From Stentor coeruleus (Eukaryota > Ciliophora > Heterotrichea > Heterotrichida > Stentoridae): a stretch of 45,835 bases of DNA. Of this stretch, positions 28,080 through 38,132 are shown one piece after another (within the stretch, counting starts at the first letter, position 1; each line of letters begins with the position of its first letter). The translations under genes and the position numbers were made by a program. Under the pieces are notes generated by a model. It saw only the letters and a list, made by a program, of their open reading frames with translations. It ran no database searches and had not been told where the DNA came from. The stretch is taken from contig MPUH01000563.1 of NCBI GenBank assembly GCA_001970955.1, positions 1 through 45,835 of the forward strand. Reading direction: 5' to 3'.

Positions 28080-30302
28080 TTAAGCATGAGCCATTGAAGA
28101 ATAAAGCCTACGGATACGAATTGATGACCTTCCTTCAACTGATCCTCTAAAATTCCTATTGCGTAAAATGGACTTTTTAGCCATATCCCCACCTTCAGGC
28201 TTTGTTCCCATAAGATCTTCTGGTCTTTCCTCAAGAGCTTTTTTCTTGTTTTCTATATCTAAAATGTCGTTTTCTAAGAGTTTTATTCGCTCTTCAAGTC
28301 TACTGATTTTCTTTAATGTCACCATGCGGTCTATGTTGATTAAGCTTTGTTTTGAAGTTAAATCTCTATATACTGAACTTAAATGATCAACTGTTTTTTC
28401 TAGACCATCGATTTTTACTTTTAATACACGCTGTGAATCAGTCATAAGTCTTTCTACACTTACAAAACCGATTCTTGCTGATTGGAGTTCTTTTTCTACA
28501 CTTTTTATATGTTCGACTTTATCTTTTATATCTTTAAGGATTTGCTCTTTTTCTTGACCCCAAGACTCTGTTGACGAGCCTTTGTTTTGACCGATTTTAT
28601 TCATAAGAACTTGATCTAGTCTTTGTTGTAGGTCAAAAATTTCATGAGTGATTTTCTCGTTTTTCCCTTGTTCTTCTATAAGCCGAGATTTTAGAATGTT
28701 TGATATAGAATTGTTTGTGTCCCCAACCAAAACTTTGTTTGCATTGCTCAGCTGGCATTTACAGTGCTCAATTTCGACAATCCTTTTCATTATCTCCTGG
28801 TCTAAATCATAAATCCTTTTATTACAACTTTCAAGTTCATTTTCCATAGCATCTTTAGCTACAGCAAGATGTTCCATAAACTCAGCTTTTTCCGAATGTT
28901 CTTTTTCTAACTCCTGAGCTTTTTCTTCATAATAATCAAGTATATTCTTCTGTGTATTATAATTTGTCTCTGCCTCACGAACTTTTTTCCTTAAATCATC
29001 ACTATCACTTTTTAATCTTTCATTTATATCCATTTCCTCTTTAAGCCTAGTTCTCACATCTTCAAGTTCTTGAACAATTTCTTCATAATCAATAATATTT
29101 TTTGTATCATCCAAACTTTCATCTATGATTTTTTCTGATATCATCGATATGTTAACTGGGATTGGGATTTCTTTTTTACTTAAAGTGTATTCAAGAGCAG
29201 CAATGCGTTTATTACGTTTATGGAGCTCTTCTTCACATTGAGCCAAACGGATTTTCAGCTCAGCAATTGTGTATTCGCGGTTAATTTTAGCTTGGTTTTT
29301 AATGAATTTAGCCCTTGTGCCGAATCTTAAAGTGCTTATTGTTTCAGATTCATTATAAGGTGATGGAGAGCAAGTTACAATAAGTGTGGTTTTTGAGTTC
29401 CCACCTAAAGAGTCTTGTAGAACTCTAGTAAGTTTTGAATCCCTATATGGGATATGTGTTGATTTTCCATCAGTAAGACATGTTATAACTTGTCCTAAAG
29501 TCGTCAAAGATTTGTTTATAGTCTTAGCTTCTTCAAGACGTTTACCTACAGCTCCCGTTTTCGATACTTTTTCTGACCCAGCAAGGTCGACTAAATACAG
29601 TTTCCCGATTTTGGCAGAAAAAGTTTCTACATTTGTCTGGGTTATCGTTAAAGAAAATAATGAATGGGACCTTGAAGATTTAGCATTCATGTTACTTTCA
29701 CCTACTTGTCTGTTTAAACTCCCTATTCTTAGTAGCTCATGGACATCAAAATCTCCAGTCACATATGTCTCGCTTAAATCAGCGATATAGACTCCTTTGT
29801 TTTTGTTTTCCCTGATCTTCAAATTTTCCTTGCTGGTATCGAGCAAGTCACTTATTTTTTCCATATAAATCTCGCAAAAAGACACTTTCACTGTGAATTC
29901 AACATTTTCTGATGCATTGTCTATATTATCAAAAACTGTTGTTATCATCCTTGGTGTTATACCCATATTTACTGGATCTGATTGATCTCCTGTCATTGTA
30001 TAAGTTTTTCCTGATGATGTTTGTCCATAAGCAAAAATTGTCCCATTGAAACCTTGCATTACTGATTCGATTATATGTTTGGCACTATATTCATAAACTT
30101 CTTCTTGTTTAGAGTTTGGGGGAAAGACCTTATCGAAACTAAAAGTTAATGGGGTTTGGTCTTGTGAAGAGACTAGAACTGATGTTGGGCCTGGGAAAGA
30201 TACGCAAATTGATTGGGAAATTTCTTTTTCTTTATTGTTTAGAGGACGGAAACGACAGATTACAGTTATGTTGGAAGTGGATTCTTCTTCTTGATAACTC
30301 AT
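28080..30302 (-). CDS. Kinesin-1-type motor protein (N-terminal motor)
   Basis: 740 residues. Motor domain about 10-340: RFRP (17-20), P-loop GQTSSGKT (93-100), switch I NAKSSRSH (206-213), switch II DLAGSE (239-244), and the neck-linker sequence KINREYTIAELK (339-350) typical of conventional kinesin. The stalk (about 345-700) is a coiled coil (RIAALEYTLSKKEIPIPVNI, then long Glu/Lys heptads) and the tail is short and basic with RSSIRIRRLY. Plus-end-directed microtubule transport is expected; the tail is shorter than animal kinesin-1 (about 960). No intron. The sense strand upstream carries the CATCATCC motif. Confidence 0.95.
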   Translation of the reverse strand: MSYQEEESTSNITVICRFRPLNNKEKEISQSICVSFPGPTSVLVSSQDQTPLTFSFDKVFPPNSKQEEVYEYSAKHIIESVMQGFNGTIFAYGQTSSGKTYTMTGDQSDPVNMGITPRMITTVFDNIDNASENVEFTVKVSFCEIYMEKISDLLDTSKENLKIRENKNKGVYIADLSETYVTGDFDVHELLRIGSLNRQVGESNMNAKSSRSHSLFSLTITQTNVETFSAKIGKLYLVDLAGSEKVSKTGAVGKRLEEAKTINKSLTTLGQVITCLTDGKSTHIPYRDSKLTRVLQDSLGGNSKTTLIVTCSPSPYNESETISTLRFGTRAKFIKNQAKINREYTIAELKIRLAQCEEELHKRNKRIAALEYTLSKKEIPIPVNISMISEKIIDESLDDTKNIIDYEEIVQELEDVRTRLKEEMDINERLKSDSDDLRKKVREAETNYNTQKNILDYYEEKAQELEKEHSEKAEFMEHLAVAKDAMENELESCNKRIYDLDQEIMKRIVEIEHCKCQLSNANKVLVGDTNNSISNILKSRLIEEQGKNEKITHEIFDLQQRLDQVLMNKIGQNKGSSTESWGQEKEQILKDIKDKVEHIKSVEKELQSARIGFVSVERLMTDSQRVLKVKIDGLEKTVDHLSSVYRDLTSKQSLINIDRMVTLKKISRLEERIKLLENDILDIENKKKALEERPEDLMGTKPEGGDMAKKSILRNRNFRGSVEGRSSIRIRRLYSSMAHA

Positions 30303-31216
30303 TTTGTAATATATTATGTGAGAAGAAAGATGGGTAAGTATAGTAAGGATGATGAGAAGGGTTTTTGTAGGATTGGATGATGATAGAGTTTTTTAGTTTA
30401 GGGTTGGGTTAAAGGTTTATTGAGATTTGGGTTGGAATATGATTTAATGGGAAATGTAGAGAGTTATGATTGGAGATGATATATGATAGGCTTAATAAAA
30501 GATGTATGATTGGATTAAAAATGAAATTTTAGTTTAAGGTGAATGTTTGTGTTTTTGATGAATGTAGATGTTGAGTGTGGGTGGTATCGATGTGGTAAAA
30601 AATAGTTTGATTTTTTTTGATGTATACAAATGTAACTTATTTTTTATAGTAAGTTGTAATTGAAGAAATTATATTAGAGATTAGCTTAATATAAACTTCT
30701 AAGAGACTTAAACTCTTCAGATAATTATAGTATATGTTTTTTGAAATTTCAAGAACTGATTGAAAAGATCAAGCAACTCGATAGCTGAAATATTTAAATC
30801 TTTCAAAGCTGGAATATATATAAAAAGATTATTTGGTCACAATCATCATCTTAAAAGACATTAACCTTTAATAAGCTAAATAGTTTTCATTTTTTAAACT
30901 AAGAAAACTATGCTATTTATATAAAAGAGATAATTATATAAAAAGGAATGATATATATATTCAAAAGGATAAATATAATAATAAATTATTACCAAACAAT
31001 TGAAAGTCCATATATCTGAATCAACTATAAACCGAATAAAATATGATATAAAATTTCTAATTGAAAAATTACGTGATATATCTTGTAAAAGACCTATAAA
31101 TTATTATAACTGCCATAAAGTATCGATTATGCTTTTAATTATAATTTAATAATAAAATTGTATCCTTACTTATAGCTTAGCATAATCTCTTCTAACTACC
31201 ATAAAATCTTATAAAA
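30303..31216. other. Divergent spacer, kinesin (-) / aspartyl protease-like (+)
   Basis: 914 bases; strongly G-rich + strand at 30310-30610, C/A-rich from about 30680 to 31210. No gene seen. Confidence 0.45.
30368..30382 (-). promoter_or_regulatory. Candidate upstream motif CATCATCCAATCCTA
   Basis: On the minus (sense) strand, ending 66 nt before the kinesin ATG. Identical 15 nt occur upstream of CHMP5 (42965-42979), also on the sense strand. Confidence 0.35.
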
Positions 31217-32458
31217 ATGCTATTTTTAATCTGCCTCACCCTTGTGTCAAGTCAGATCTCCCTTCCACTCCGACGAAAAGTCCTCCCCCAAAACTCTAAA
31301 ATTCTTTCAACAAGCCCTTCTGACTCCTTCGAAATTATAAACAGCCATGACGTAAAATCTCCTTAGGTCCAATATACAGCCGACGTTTATATCGGCACAC
31401 CAGGTCAATATTTTTCATTATTATTAAAAACCGGGAGTTCCGTAATAAATATACAGTATCTCTGGGTAGAAAAATCATCATGTTCCAAATGTGCTGATTT
31501 TGACAATCAATTCAACAGTAAAGATTCAAAAACCTATAAAAGCTTATCTCAACTCGTATCAAATGGGGTACTTTCTAAATAGTATTGGGATGGGTCTTAT
31601 TATTTAGGAGTTCTATCTGAAGATATAGTTTCAATAGGAGGAAGTAAAGGTTTATCTACAAGTGCATCATTTATATTAGTCGACATGGATAATGGTTTTA
31701 AAAGTTTTGGTGCTGATGGCGTACTTGGTTTAGGTTTCAATCAAGACAGCAACAATACATTAACTTTTATGGACAACCTTAAAAAATCAGGACTTATTTC
31801 ACATAAAGTTTTTGCGATGTACATAAATTTCAGGAATTTTGATGGAAAAGGTAATGGTAACCCTGCATCTAACCTTATGATTGGATCTTATAATATATCA
31901 AAATATTCATCATCCCCTAATGTTATTATAACATATAATCTTTATAATCCAACAAGTGGTTTTTCAGGATTATGGATTGTTAACCCTATGGAAGTTACTT
32001 TGGGTGGAGCACTTTTTAATGGTTCAGCTAGTGTGATTTTTGATAGTGGATCACCTTATATATATACTCCTGAAGGTGATTATTATGATATTGCTATTAA
32101 TATTATGGCTTCTATGGGTGTTGGGTGTAAAATTTATAATAAAATTATAAGATGCACTGTTAAAGATAGAAAAATATTACCAAGTTTGAGTTTCAGCTAT
32201 AATAAAATTAGTGTTAATGTTGATCAAAATAGGCTTTTTAGATGTGGTGATGGATATTGTGATTTAATGGTTATAGAAAGTGATAATAATTATTGGGTTG
32301 TTGGGGATGTGCTTTTGAGACAGTATTATACGATTTATGATATGGATAATATGACTATATCTTTTACTCCAGCGATTAATAATGATAGTTATGCTACTTA
32401 TGAAAGCTCAATGGCAGGGGTTTTGATTAGTATTGGAGCATTTTTAGCTTTATTTTAG
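31217..32458 (+). CDS. Secreted pepsin-family (A1) protease homologue, first catalytic Asp replaced by Lys; three 15-nt introns
   Basis: Exons 31217-31351, 31367-31441, 31457-31567, 31583-32458; 398 residues. Signal peptide MLFLICLTLVSS; a hydrophobic C-terminus (AGVLISIGAFLALF) suggests a GPI anchor or transmembrane tail. Family marks: VQYTADVYIGTPGQ, then KTGSSYLWVEKSSCSKC where active proteases have DTGSSxLWV, YWDGSYYLG for the flap region, and the second site FDSGSPYIYTP. Intron 1 removes a TAG before VQYTA, intron 3 removes a TAG before YWDGS, and intron 2 (no stop) removes five residues that would split the GSS-YLWV motif. With Lys in place of the first Asp the enzyme should be inactive or altered; it could be a binding protein. 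Sequencing error is possible but would need more than one base change. Confidence 0.88.
31352..31366 (+). other. 15-nt micro-intron 1 (aspartyl protease-like)
   Basis: GTAAAATCTCCTTAG, phase 0, ending with an in-frame TAG. Lacks T9-A10. Confidence 0.85.
31442..31456 (+). other. 15-nt micro-intron 2 (aspartyl protease-like), no stop codon
   Basis: GTAATAAATATACAG, phase 0. It contains no in-frame stop, so it is invisible to open-frame inspection; its removal restores TGSSYLWV. Confidence 0.85.
31568..31582 (+). other. 15-nt micro-intron 3 (aspartyl protease-like)
   Basis: GTACTTTCTAAATAG, phase 0, ending with an in-frame TAG. Removal gives SNG-YWDGSYYLG. Confidence 0.87.
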
Positions 32459-32809
32459 TTATTAGTTAAGAATTTGAATTAAAAAATATGTTGTTTGGGT
32501 TGAATAAAATCTTTTATTTTTCAAAATCTTTACACCAAATCAAAATATAAACATCTACAATAATAACTTCTCGTATAAAAAACCTATGACTACTCACTCA
32601 CAGTAAAAATTCCAATTTAAGAAAACCGCAATCTTTCTTTCTATTCCATATCTTTTTCATATATATTTCAATTTTCTCTTAAAAAATCCTTGATTGCATT
32701 CTATAATAACAAACATTTCTTATAAATTTGCCTATATTTTCTCAATCTAAACATCAATTCAGTATTTTAATTAAAAAAAATTAACAATTTCTTTATAAAA
32801 ATATCAGTA
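32459..32809. other. Intergenic spacer
   Basis: 350 bases; short G-containing part, then C/A-rich to the FHA gene start. No gene seen. Confidence 0.4.
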
Positions 32810-33859
32810 ATGTCCATACGTCAAACCATTTATTCAGAATCAGAAGAATCTTCAGAAGCTCTTAGGAACTTTCCAACGTTTCCAGTATCCAAAGATCAAA
32901 AAGTCCTTAAAATCACTGTAAAGCTTATGCAGGTTGTGAGGACTACAGTAGAAGTCTTTCAGCCTCAGACCTATTACATTACAGCAAAAGGGGTTAGTCA
33001 GTCATTAAGACAGCCTCCGGATGGGTTTTTCAAAATTGGACGCCAGCAAGTTACTGAGACTGGACAAAGACCTAATGATTTAATGCTACCTCCTAGTGAT
33101 AGAGCTATATCAAGATCCCATTGCATGATAAACTATAAAGCTTTTTTTGACAAGACTCCTCCAGAATATTGGATCTGGTTTTTAATGGGCGCCCATCCCC
33201 GACTTGGGCAAAGATCAGTTCTTCAAATGCTCCCACAAGACTTATTCCGTTATATCCTAAGTTTCCTTAAACCTAAGCGTTTTCCTCTTCTTATCGACCT
33301 AGGGAGCATGTGTGGAACTTATATTAAAATCTCGAACTCCGAGCCTATCTTTCTTGAGCAGAATATGAATTTCCTTGTAGGTAGCGATATCAACATAGAA
33401 ATCGATCGTGTTGTAAACGATCCCATTCCCCAAAGTTTAAATTCTGAAGCTACAATTGAAGATGGCTACACATTACAAGACTTAACAAGTGCCCATGAAT
33501 GCCCATATATCATAGTCAAAGTAAGCAAATTTTTTAACGACAACGATGCGACAATGCAAAGTTCAACATGGAAGTTCTTAGCTGAAGAAAAATACAAGAT
33601 TTTTACAATAGGCCGAAGCCAAGTTTGTGACATAAACTTACCAGAAAACACAATTTCCCGTACTCAATGTAGGATTATATACAATGAAGGCAAATGGATG
33701 CTTTCAGATGGAATCGAAAACAAACCTACAGTCAATGGAACATGGCTGTCTATATGTAAAAGAAACAATATAACACGTAGTTGGTCTGAGCCTTACTCAT
33801 TAAAAAGTGGAAGCCAGGTTAAAATCTCTGACACAATTCTTCAGGTGGATTGGGATTAA
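32810..33859 (+). CDS. Double-FHA-domain protein with an insert in the first FHA
   Basis: 349 residues. FHA 1: GR 77-78, SRSH 101-104, then an insert of about 50 residues (111-160), then MCGTYIKI (167-174) equivalent to the NGTxV strand. The insert contains LPQDLFRYILSFL (141-153), which resembles an F-box core helix. FHA 2: FTIGRSQVCDINLPENTISR (266-284; the usual SxxH reads SRTQ) and NGTWL (309-313). FHA domains read phospho-Thr on partner proteins, so this is a phospho-dependent adaptor. The missing His in FHA 2 affects a structural residue. No catalytic domain. No intron found. Confidence 0.88.
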   Translation: MSIRQTIYSESEESSEALRNFPTFPVSKDQKVLKITVKLMQVVRTTVEVFQPQTYYITAKGVSQSLRQPPDGFFKIGRQQVTETGQRPNDLMLPPSDRAISRSHCMINYKAFFDKTPPEYWIWFLMGAHPRLGQRSVLQMLPQDLFRYILSFLKPKRFPLLIDLGSMCGTYIKISNSEPIFLEQNMNFLVGSDINIEIDRVVNDPIPQSLNSEATIEDGYTLQDLTSAHECPYIIVKVSKFFNDNDATMQSSTWKFLAEEKYKIFTIGRSQVCDINLPENTISRTQCRIIYNEGKWMLSDGIENKPTVNGTWLSICKRNNITRSWSEPYSLKSGSQVKISDTILQVDWD

Positions 33860-33923
33860 TCCGGTATAATTATGCAACTTTATTAATAGTTTAGATGATT
33901 AAACATCAAGATTATCATGAATT

Positions 33924-35147
33924 TTATATTAGTAATTTATATATACTTACATTGTTATCGAAACTTCCAACAACAACAGAATGGTTTTTTTGTATGTATT
34001 TCAAACATTTAGCCCTAACTAAATTTTCTCCAACAAGCACACCTTTTGACCATAGCTGGAGTTTTTCCCCACCTATGATAATAAAATCTTTAAAAAAATC
34101 TAATGAAAAAATTTCTTGATTTGAGTTTAATAAACTTATAGTTCGACAAGTTCGAATATCCCAAGTTCTGACTGTTGTATCTTTACTTGATGATAAAAAA
34201 GTATGCTGATCGATGATTTTAATATTAGTAATAGAGTCACAATGGGAATAGAAACTTGATATACTATGAACAGTTCGAGTATCCCAAAGTTTGATTGAAG
34301 TATCTTCAGAACCTGTAAGAAATGTATTATATTTAAAATTGTCTATTGAAAGAACTGGTTTTAAATGCTCAGAATATGATAGTGTACTTGTGTTATAAGC
34401 TAAATCCCAGATATTGATTTTACTATCACTGGTACCGGATATGAAATTTTTGCTTAGGATTGATAAGGACTTGACCCCAGTTTTATGTTTGTAGAGAGTT
34501 TTTAGTTTGAAATTTTTTGTAGCTTCCCAGGATTTTACTGTTTTGTCCATTGAACTTGTTAGAAGAATTTCGGGGTTTAGGCTGGTTATTGATGTGATGT
34601 TTCTACTATGGGCAAAGTGTGATGAGATTTGAAGATGACAATCGGGTTTTGTTGATGAAATTGAGTTTGGGGGAAGATACCAGGAAAATACTTTGTAGTC
34701 AGCACCTGCCGTCCAGATTTTGTTGTCAAGGAGTGTTATGCTATTAATACTGTTTGTATGACCTGTGTATAGATATTCTCGTTTAAAGTATTCTTTTTTC
34801 TTGTAAATACACGCTGGAGCACTTAATTGATTAGGTTTATGAATTAAAAGCGGCTCTGAAGGATTTCTTAGCAAATGTTTGTTTTTTTCAGGGTTTTTCA
34901 ATATATCCGAACAAGATTGTTGAGTTTTATCAGTACACGACCTCTTATGAATAAATTTATTTCCGCTACTCAAGTACTCAATCAAAGATTTAGAAAAAGT
35001 ATCAGACAAGTCAAAATGAACACTAGCTTGCGATGAGCAGTTAATATTTTCTAAATCTTTGAGTATCCCTAAGCAATTACTACATTGAAATTTAAGCCAA
35101 GTACTTTTCTGTGGTCTATTACACAGGCATGGAGGCAAAATATTCAT
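33924..35147 (-). CDS. WD40-repeat protein with N-terminal Cys motifs
   Basis: 407 residues. The N-terminus has C7-x-C9 and C22-x2-C25, possibly zinc-binding. Residues about 122-407 form WD40 blades, with GH...D/W endings such as YTGHTNSINSITLLDNKIWT, TSSMDKTVKSWEATK, GTSDSKINIWDL, GSEDTSIKLWDTR and SSSKDTTVRTWDIR: about seven, enough for a closed propeller. This is a protein-interaction scaffold; no specific complex can be named. It converges with the FHA gene (64 nt between stops). Confidence 0.9.
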   Translation of the reverse strand: MNILPPCLCNRPQKSTWLKFQCSNCLGILKDLENINCSSQASVHFDLSDTFSKSLIEYLSSGNKFIHKRSCTDKTQQSCSDILKNPEKNKHLLRNPSEPLLIHKPNQLSAPACIYKKKEYFKREYLYTGHTNSINSITLLDNKIWTAGADYKVFSWYLPPNSISSTKPDCHLQISSHFAHSRNITSITSLNPEILLTSSMDKTVKSWEATKNFKLKTLYKHKTGVKSLSILSKNFISGTSDSKINIWDLAYNTSTLSYSEHLKPVLSIDNFKYNTFLTGSEDTSIKLWDTRTVHSISSFYSHCDSITNIKIIDQHTFLSSSKDTTVRTWDIRTCRTISLLNSNQEIFSLDFFKDFIIIGGEKLQLWSKGVLVGENLVRAKCLKYIQKNHSVVVGSFDNNVSIYKLLI

Positions 35148-36116
35148 AATTATTACTTTTTTTTTGAAAGTAAAAAATGCTTATACAATAAAAAGAGTTG
35201 GGAAATGAGAATATAAAACAAGGTAAATTCAAGGCAAAAATTATGGTTTTAAGAAATGACTTAGAAATTTTGTATATGATTTATATTAGAAAAAGCTATT
35301 AATAAAATTAGGTTGAAAAAGATTCAAACCAATATTTTTTATAATATATGCTGATTTCAGGAAAATTTCATCTATAATAACTTTAGATTATTTTGTTATA
35401 TTGTATTAGATTTAAATAGTTTTTGTATTAATAATATTAAATCACGATTTTTATTAGGTAATTTTTAAGTTTTAATATAAAGAAAAGGGATAAAAGTGGT
35501 GTTATATTTTTATTAAGATTTCAACTTTACGGCTAAACTTTAGGGTTAGTAATTGTTTTTATATGAGTTTTGGAAAGTTTTAAATAGCAAATAATTTTGA
35601 ATTGATGCTGAATTTATGATAAGGAAAATTACTGAAAATTTTAAAACAGAACAAGTCTAAAAATTATGAATAGCCTGAATTATTATTAAATATATTTTGG
35701 AAATTGTATGATATCCAACTAAATTACGATTAAAACAAAAAGCTTTATTAAAACTGACATATTAAGATAATAGGATTGCAAATATTTTACCATAGTTATT
35801 CGAAAAATCAACCATTTAAAAAATTATTAGTATCGTACATAGAAATAGTTACAAAGTATATATTTTACCTAAAAACTTCCTTTAATGTTTACAATAATAT
35901 AAACCTAAAATAATCATTTCTAGGAACAAAGTAAAAGAAATCTTACATATAAAAAAAATACCAAAATTCTAAATTTTAACAAAAATTAACACCCAATCAA
36001 CTATTTCCATTTAATCCAATACTCCTATCATCTTATAATCAACACTCATCCTATCATTTTCATTGATTTAATCTTATAATATCCACCTCTATTTTTTTTT
36101 TATATCAGCATTTATA
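35148..36116. other. Divergent intergenic spacer
   Basis: 970 bases between WD40 (-) and the coiled-coil/zinc gene (+). G-richer left part, C/A-rich right part (from about 35700). No gene seen. Confidence 0.4.
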
Positions 36117-38132
36117 ATGCATTTTCTAACTTCCTCGCTTCAATTGATTAACACTCCTCAAAAGCCAATTCTTTCTCAAACTGAAGGAAGTTTTTCACAT
36201 ATTTCTCATGAAAAACTACCGAAGCTTGCGAATTTTTCCACAAGCCATTCGCTAAGCAACTCTATTCTAGACAAAGTCAAAACTCGAAAAAAACAGCAAA
36301 AAATCCAAGTTGACCCAGTCTTAGCAGCTACTGTAGTAAAAAAATATCTCCTGCCGATGTTTGAAAAATCTAAAATGTATCAGTCAAACCTTATAAGAAA
36401 ACAAGAACTTGGACTGAAAAACCATGATCTAAATGTAAGTCGAGATAGCACCGCTGAAAGCTCTGTTTTTAAAGAGCTTAAGCTTAGTGAAAGGTTACTG
36501 AAAGAACTAGAAAATGTTAATGTGAAACTTGTTGAAGCTGAAGGGAAACAGTCTTTATGCGAACAGGAGAAATATGAATTACAGTCTGAAATTGATTATT
36601 TGAAAGATTTATATGATAATATTACTGTGAATTATGAATCATGCAAACTCCAGTTGCATCAGTATAATAAGAATTCTCATACTAGTGAAATGAAGTATTA
36701 TTTTATGCATAAACAGTTTGAGCATTATAAGAAATTGTATCAGACCAGTGAAGAAAAAATACATGAAATTTCTGAAGCTCTCCATCAAGAACGTGACTTA
36801 AATGATATCCGATTATATATAAAATATCCTCTTAACTCTTGAAAATAAACTAAAAGCCGAACTAATAGGCATGTCTCATTTTTTCAACTTACTATTAATC
36901 GAAAACCAAATCATTAAAGACAAACTAGCCAGTCTATATAATAGTATGGACCATATTCTCTTNACTTACTATTAATCGAAAACCAAATCATTAAAGACAA
37001 ACTAGCCAGTCTATATAATAGTATGGACCATATTCTCTTCAAACATAGCGAAAATCTTACTAAAACCCTTATAATCAACACATTAATAACTAATAGCAAA
37101 GATCTACAAATCTCTTATGAAACTATTGAAAAAAAAGTCCTCGATATTACACAACAAAGAGATGACATTAAATACCGTATGGAACTCCTAATCAAAGCTA
37201 AAAATATCCTAACCGACGATCAAGAAAAACTCATCTCCAAAAACAAAGAAAAAATGCTCAGACTCAAAAACCTAAGTGAATCCCTAACCGAAGAGCGTGA
37301 AAAACTCAAAGGCAAGCTTGAAACAATAGAATACAGTTACAAAATCCTCTCAGAAGAGTACGAAAAACTAAGACAAAGAGCAAAACTAGTAAAATTCCGA
37401 CAAATAGAAGCCGAAGAGGAAAAAGTTTGTAAAAATTGTAAGAAAATCTATAAAGAAGAAGAAAACTTTAACTGGTCATGCAAAGTCCATTCCTCACAGT
37501 TTTCAGGGATTTGGTGGTGTTGTGGGAAAAAAGATAAAAATGCTTCAGGGTGTAAAGTTTGTATGCATGAATCTAAAGATGAATATGATTTGGGTTTAAA
37601 AGAAGATGATATGATTATTGATAAAAAAAATTTTTGTACAGTAGTTTTTATATAGAGTTGTAAGAAAAATGGGCATATTTTTTCAGAGTGTCCTAAAGAT
37701 CCTAATGCTAGGACAACTAATGATATTAATGATGAAATTGAAAGATTAGCGATTTTAGTACAGCAGAATTCTTTGAAACAATCGAAATTTATGGAATGTA
37801 AAGAGAAACATAAAACATTAAAGATGAGGAATAAAAAAATTAGGGAGTTTATGGAAAGGCAGTTTGAGTCTGATGATGAAAGGGACTCGTTTTTTGAAGA
37901 TAAGGCTGAGAGTTTCTTCCCTGACCTTTTAGCTTTGAAAAACAACACGATTTTCAATACGGAAACTGTAGGAGTTATGTAGACGAAATATAGAATATCT
38001 TCTGAAGTTGGGGAATCACCGTTTATGACAAGGAAATTTAAATCGCAGAAAAAAAGTAGAAAACCTGGTTTGACGTTGTTTGGTAAAGATAGAGTAAGTA
38101 CACTTGCGAAAACTATCTCTCTTGTTGACTAG
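36117..38132 (+). CDS. Coiled-coil protein with CHORD-like and CCHC zinc motifs (two 15-nt introns, assembly-damaged)
   Basis: Starts at ATG 36117. Long coiled coil, then a Cys/His cluster: CKNCKKIY, SCKVH, WWCCGKK, GCKVCMH (resembles a shortened CHORD zinc domain), then a CCHC zinc knuckle. The knuckle, FCTSCKKNGHIFSECPKDPN (C-x2-C-x4-H-x4-C), appears only after removing intron 37641-37655; a second intron is 37968-37982. The C-terminus is basic, ending LVD then TAG 38130. Two defects: a 1-nt shift between 36820 and 36842 (frame ends at TGA 36840; the next frame continues LLTLENKLKAELIGMSHFFN), and an artificial 77-nt duplication with one N at 36963. Removing both gives a continuous protein of roughly 640 residues. 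Function unknown; a nucleic-acid- or protein-binding scaffold is possible. Confidence 0.78.
36887..37039. repeat. Scaffold-join artefact: 76-nt direct duplication around a single N
   Basis: 36887-36962 is identical to 36964-37039, with N at 36963. Two contig ends that overlap by 76 nt were most likely placed end to end with a one-base gap. Collapsing it restores a single coiled-coil frame. Confidence 0.92.
37641..37655 (+). other. 15-nt micro-intron (zinc-knuckle gene, first)
   Basis: GTAGTTTTTATATAG, phase 0, ending with in-frame TAG. Removal brings two Cys into C-x2-C spacing of the zinc knuckle. Confidence 0.9.
37968..37982 (+). other. 15-nt micro-intron (zinc-knuckle gene, second)
   Basis: GTAGGAGTTATGTAG, phase 0, ending with in-frame TAG; about 50 coding-like codons follow to the TAG at 38130. 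Confidence 0.8.

Noticed and set aside
31217..38132. Condylostoma-like reassignment of TAA/TAG to Gln, suggested by in-frame stops in several genes
   Set aside because: Nearly all such stops lie in exact 15-nt GT-AG units whose removal restores family motifs; long intact genes contain no in-frame stops.
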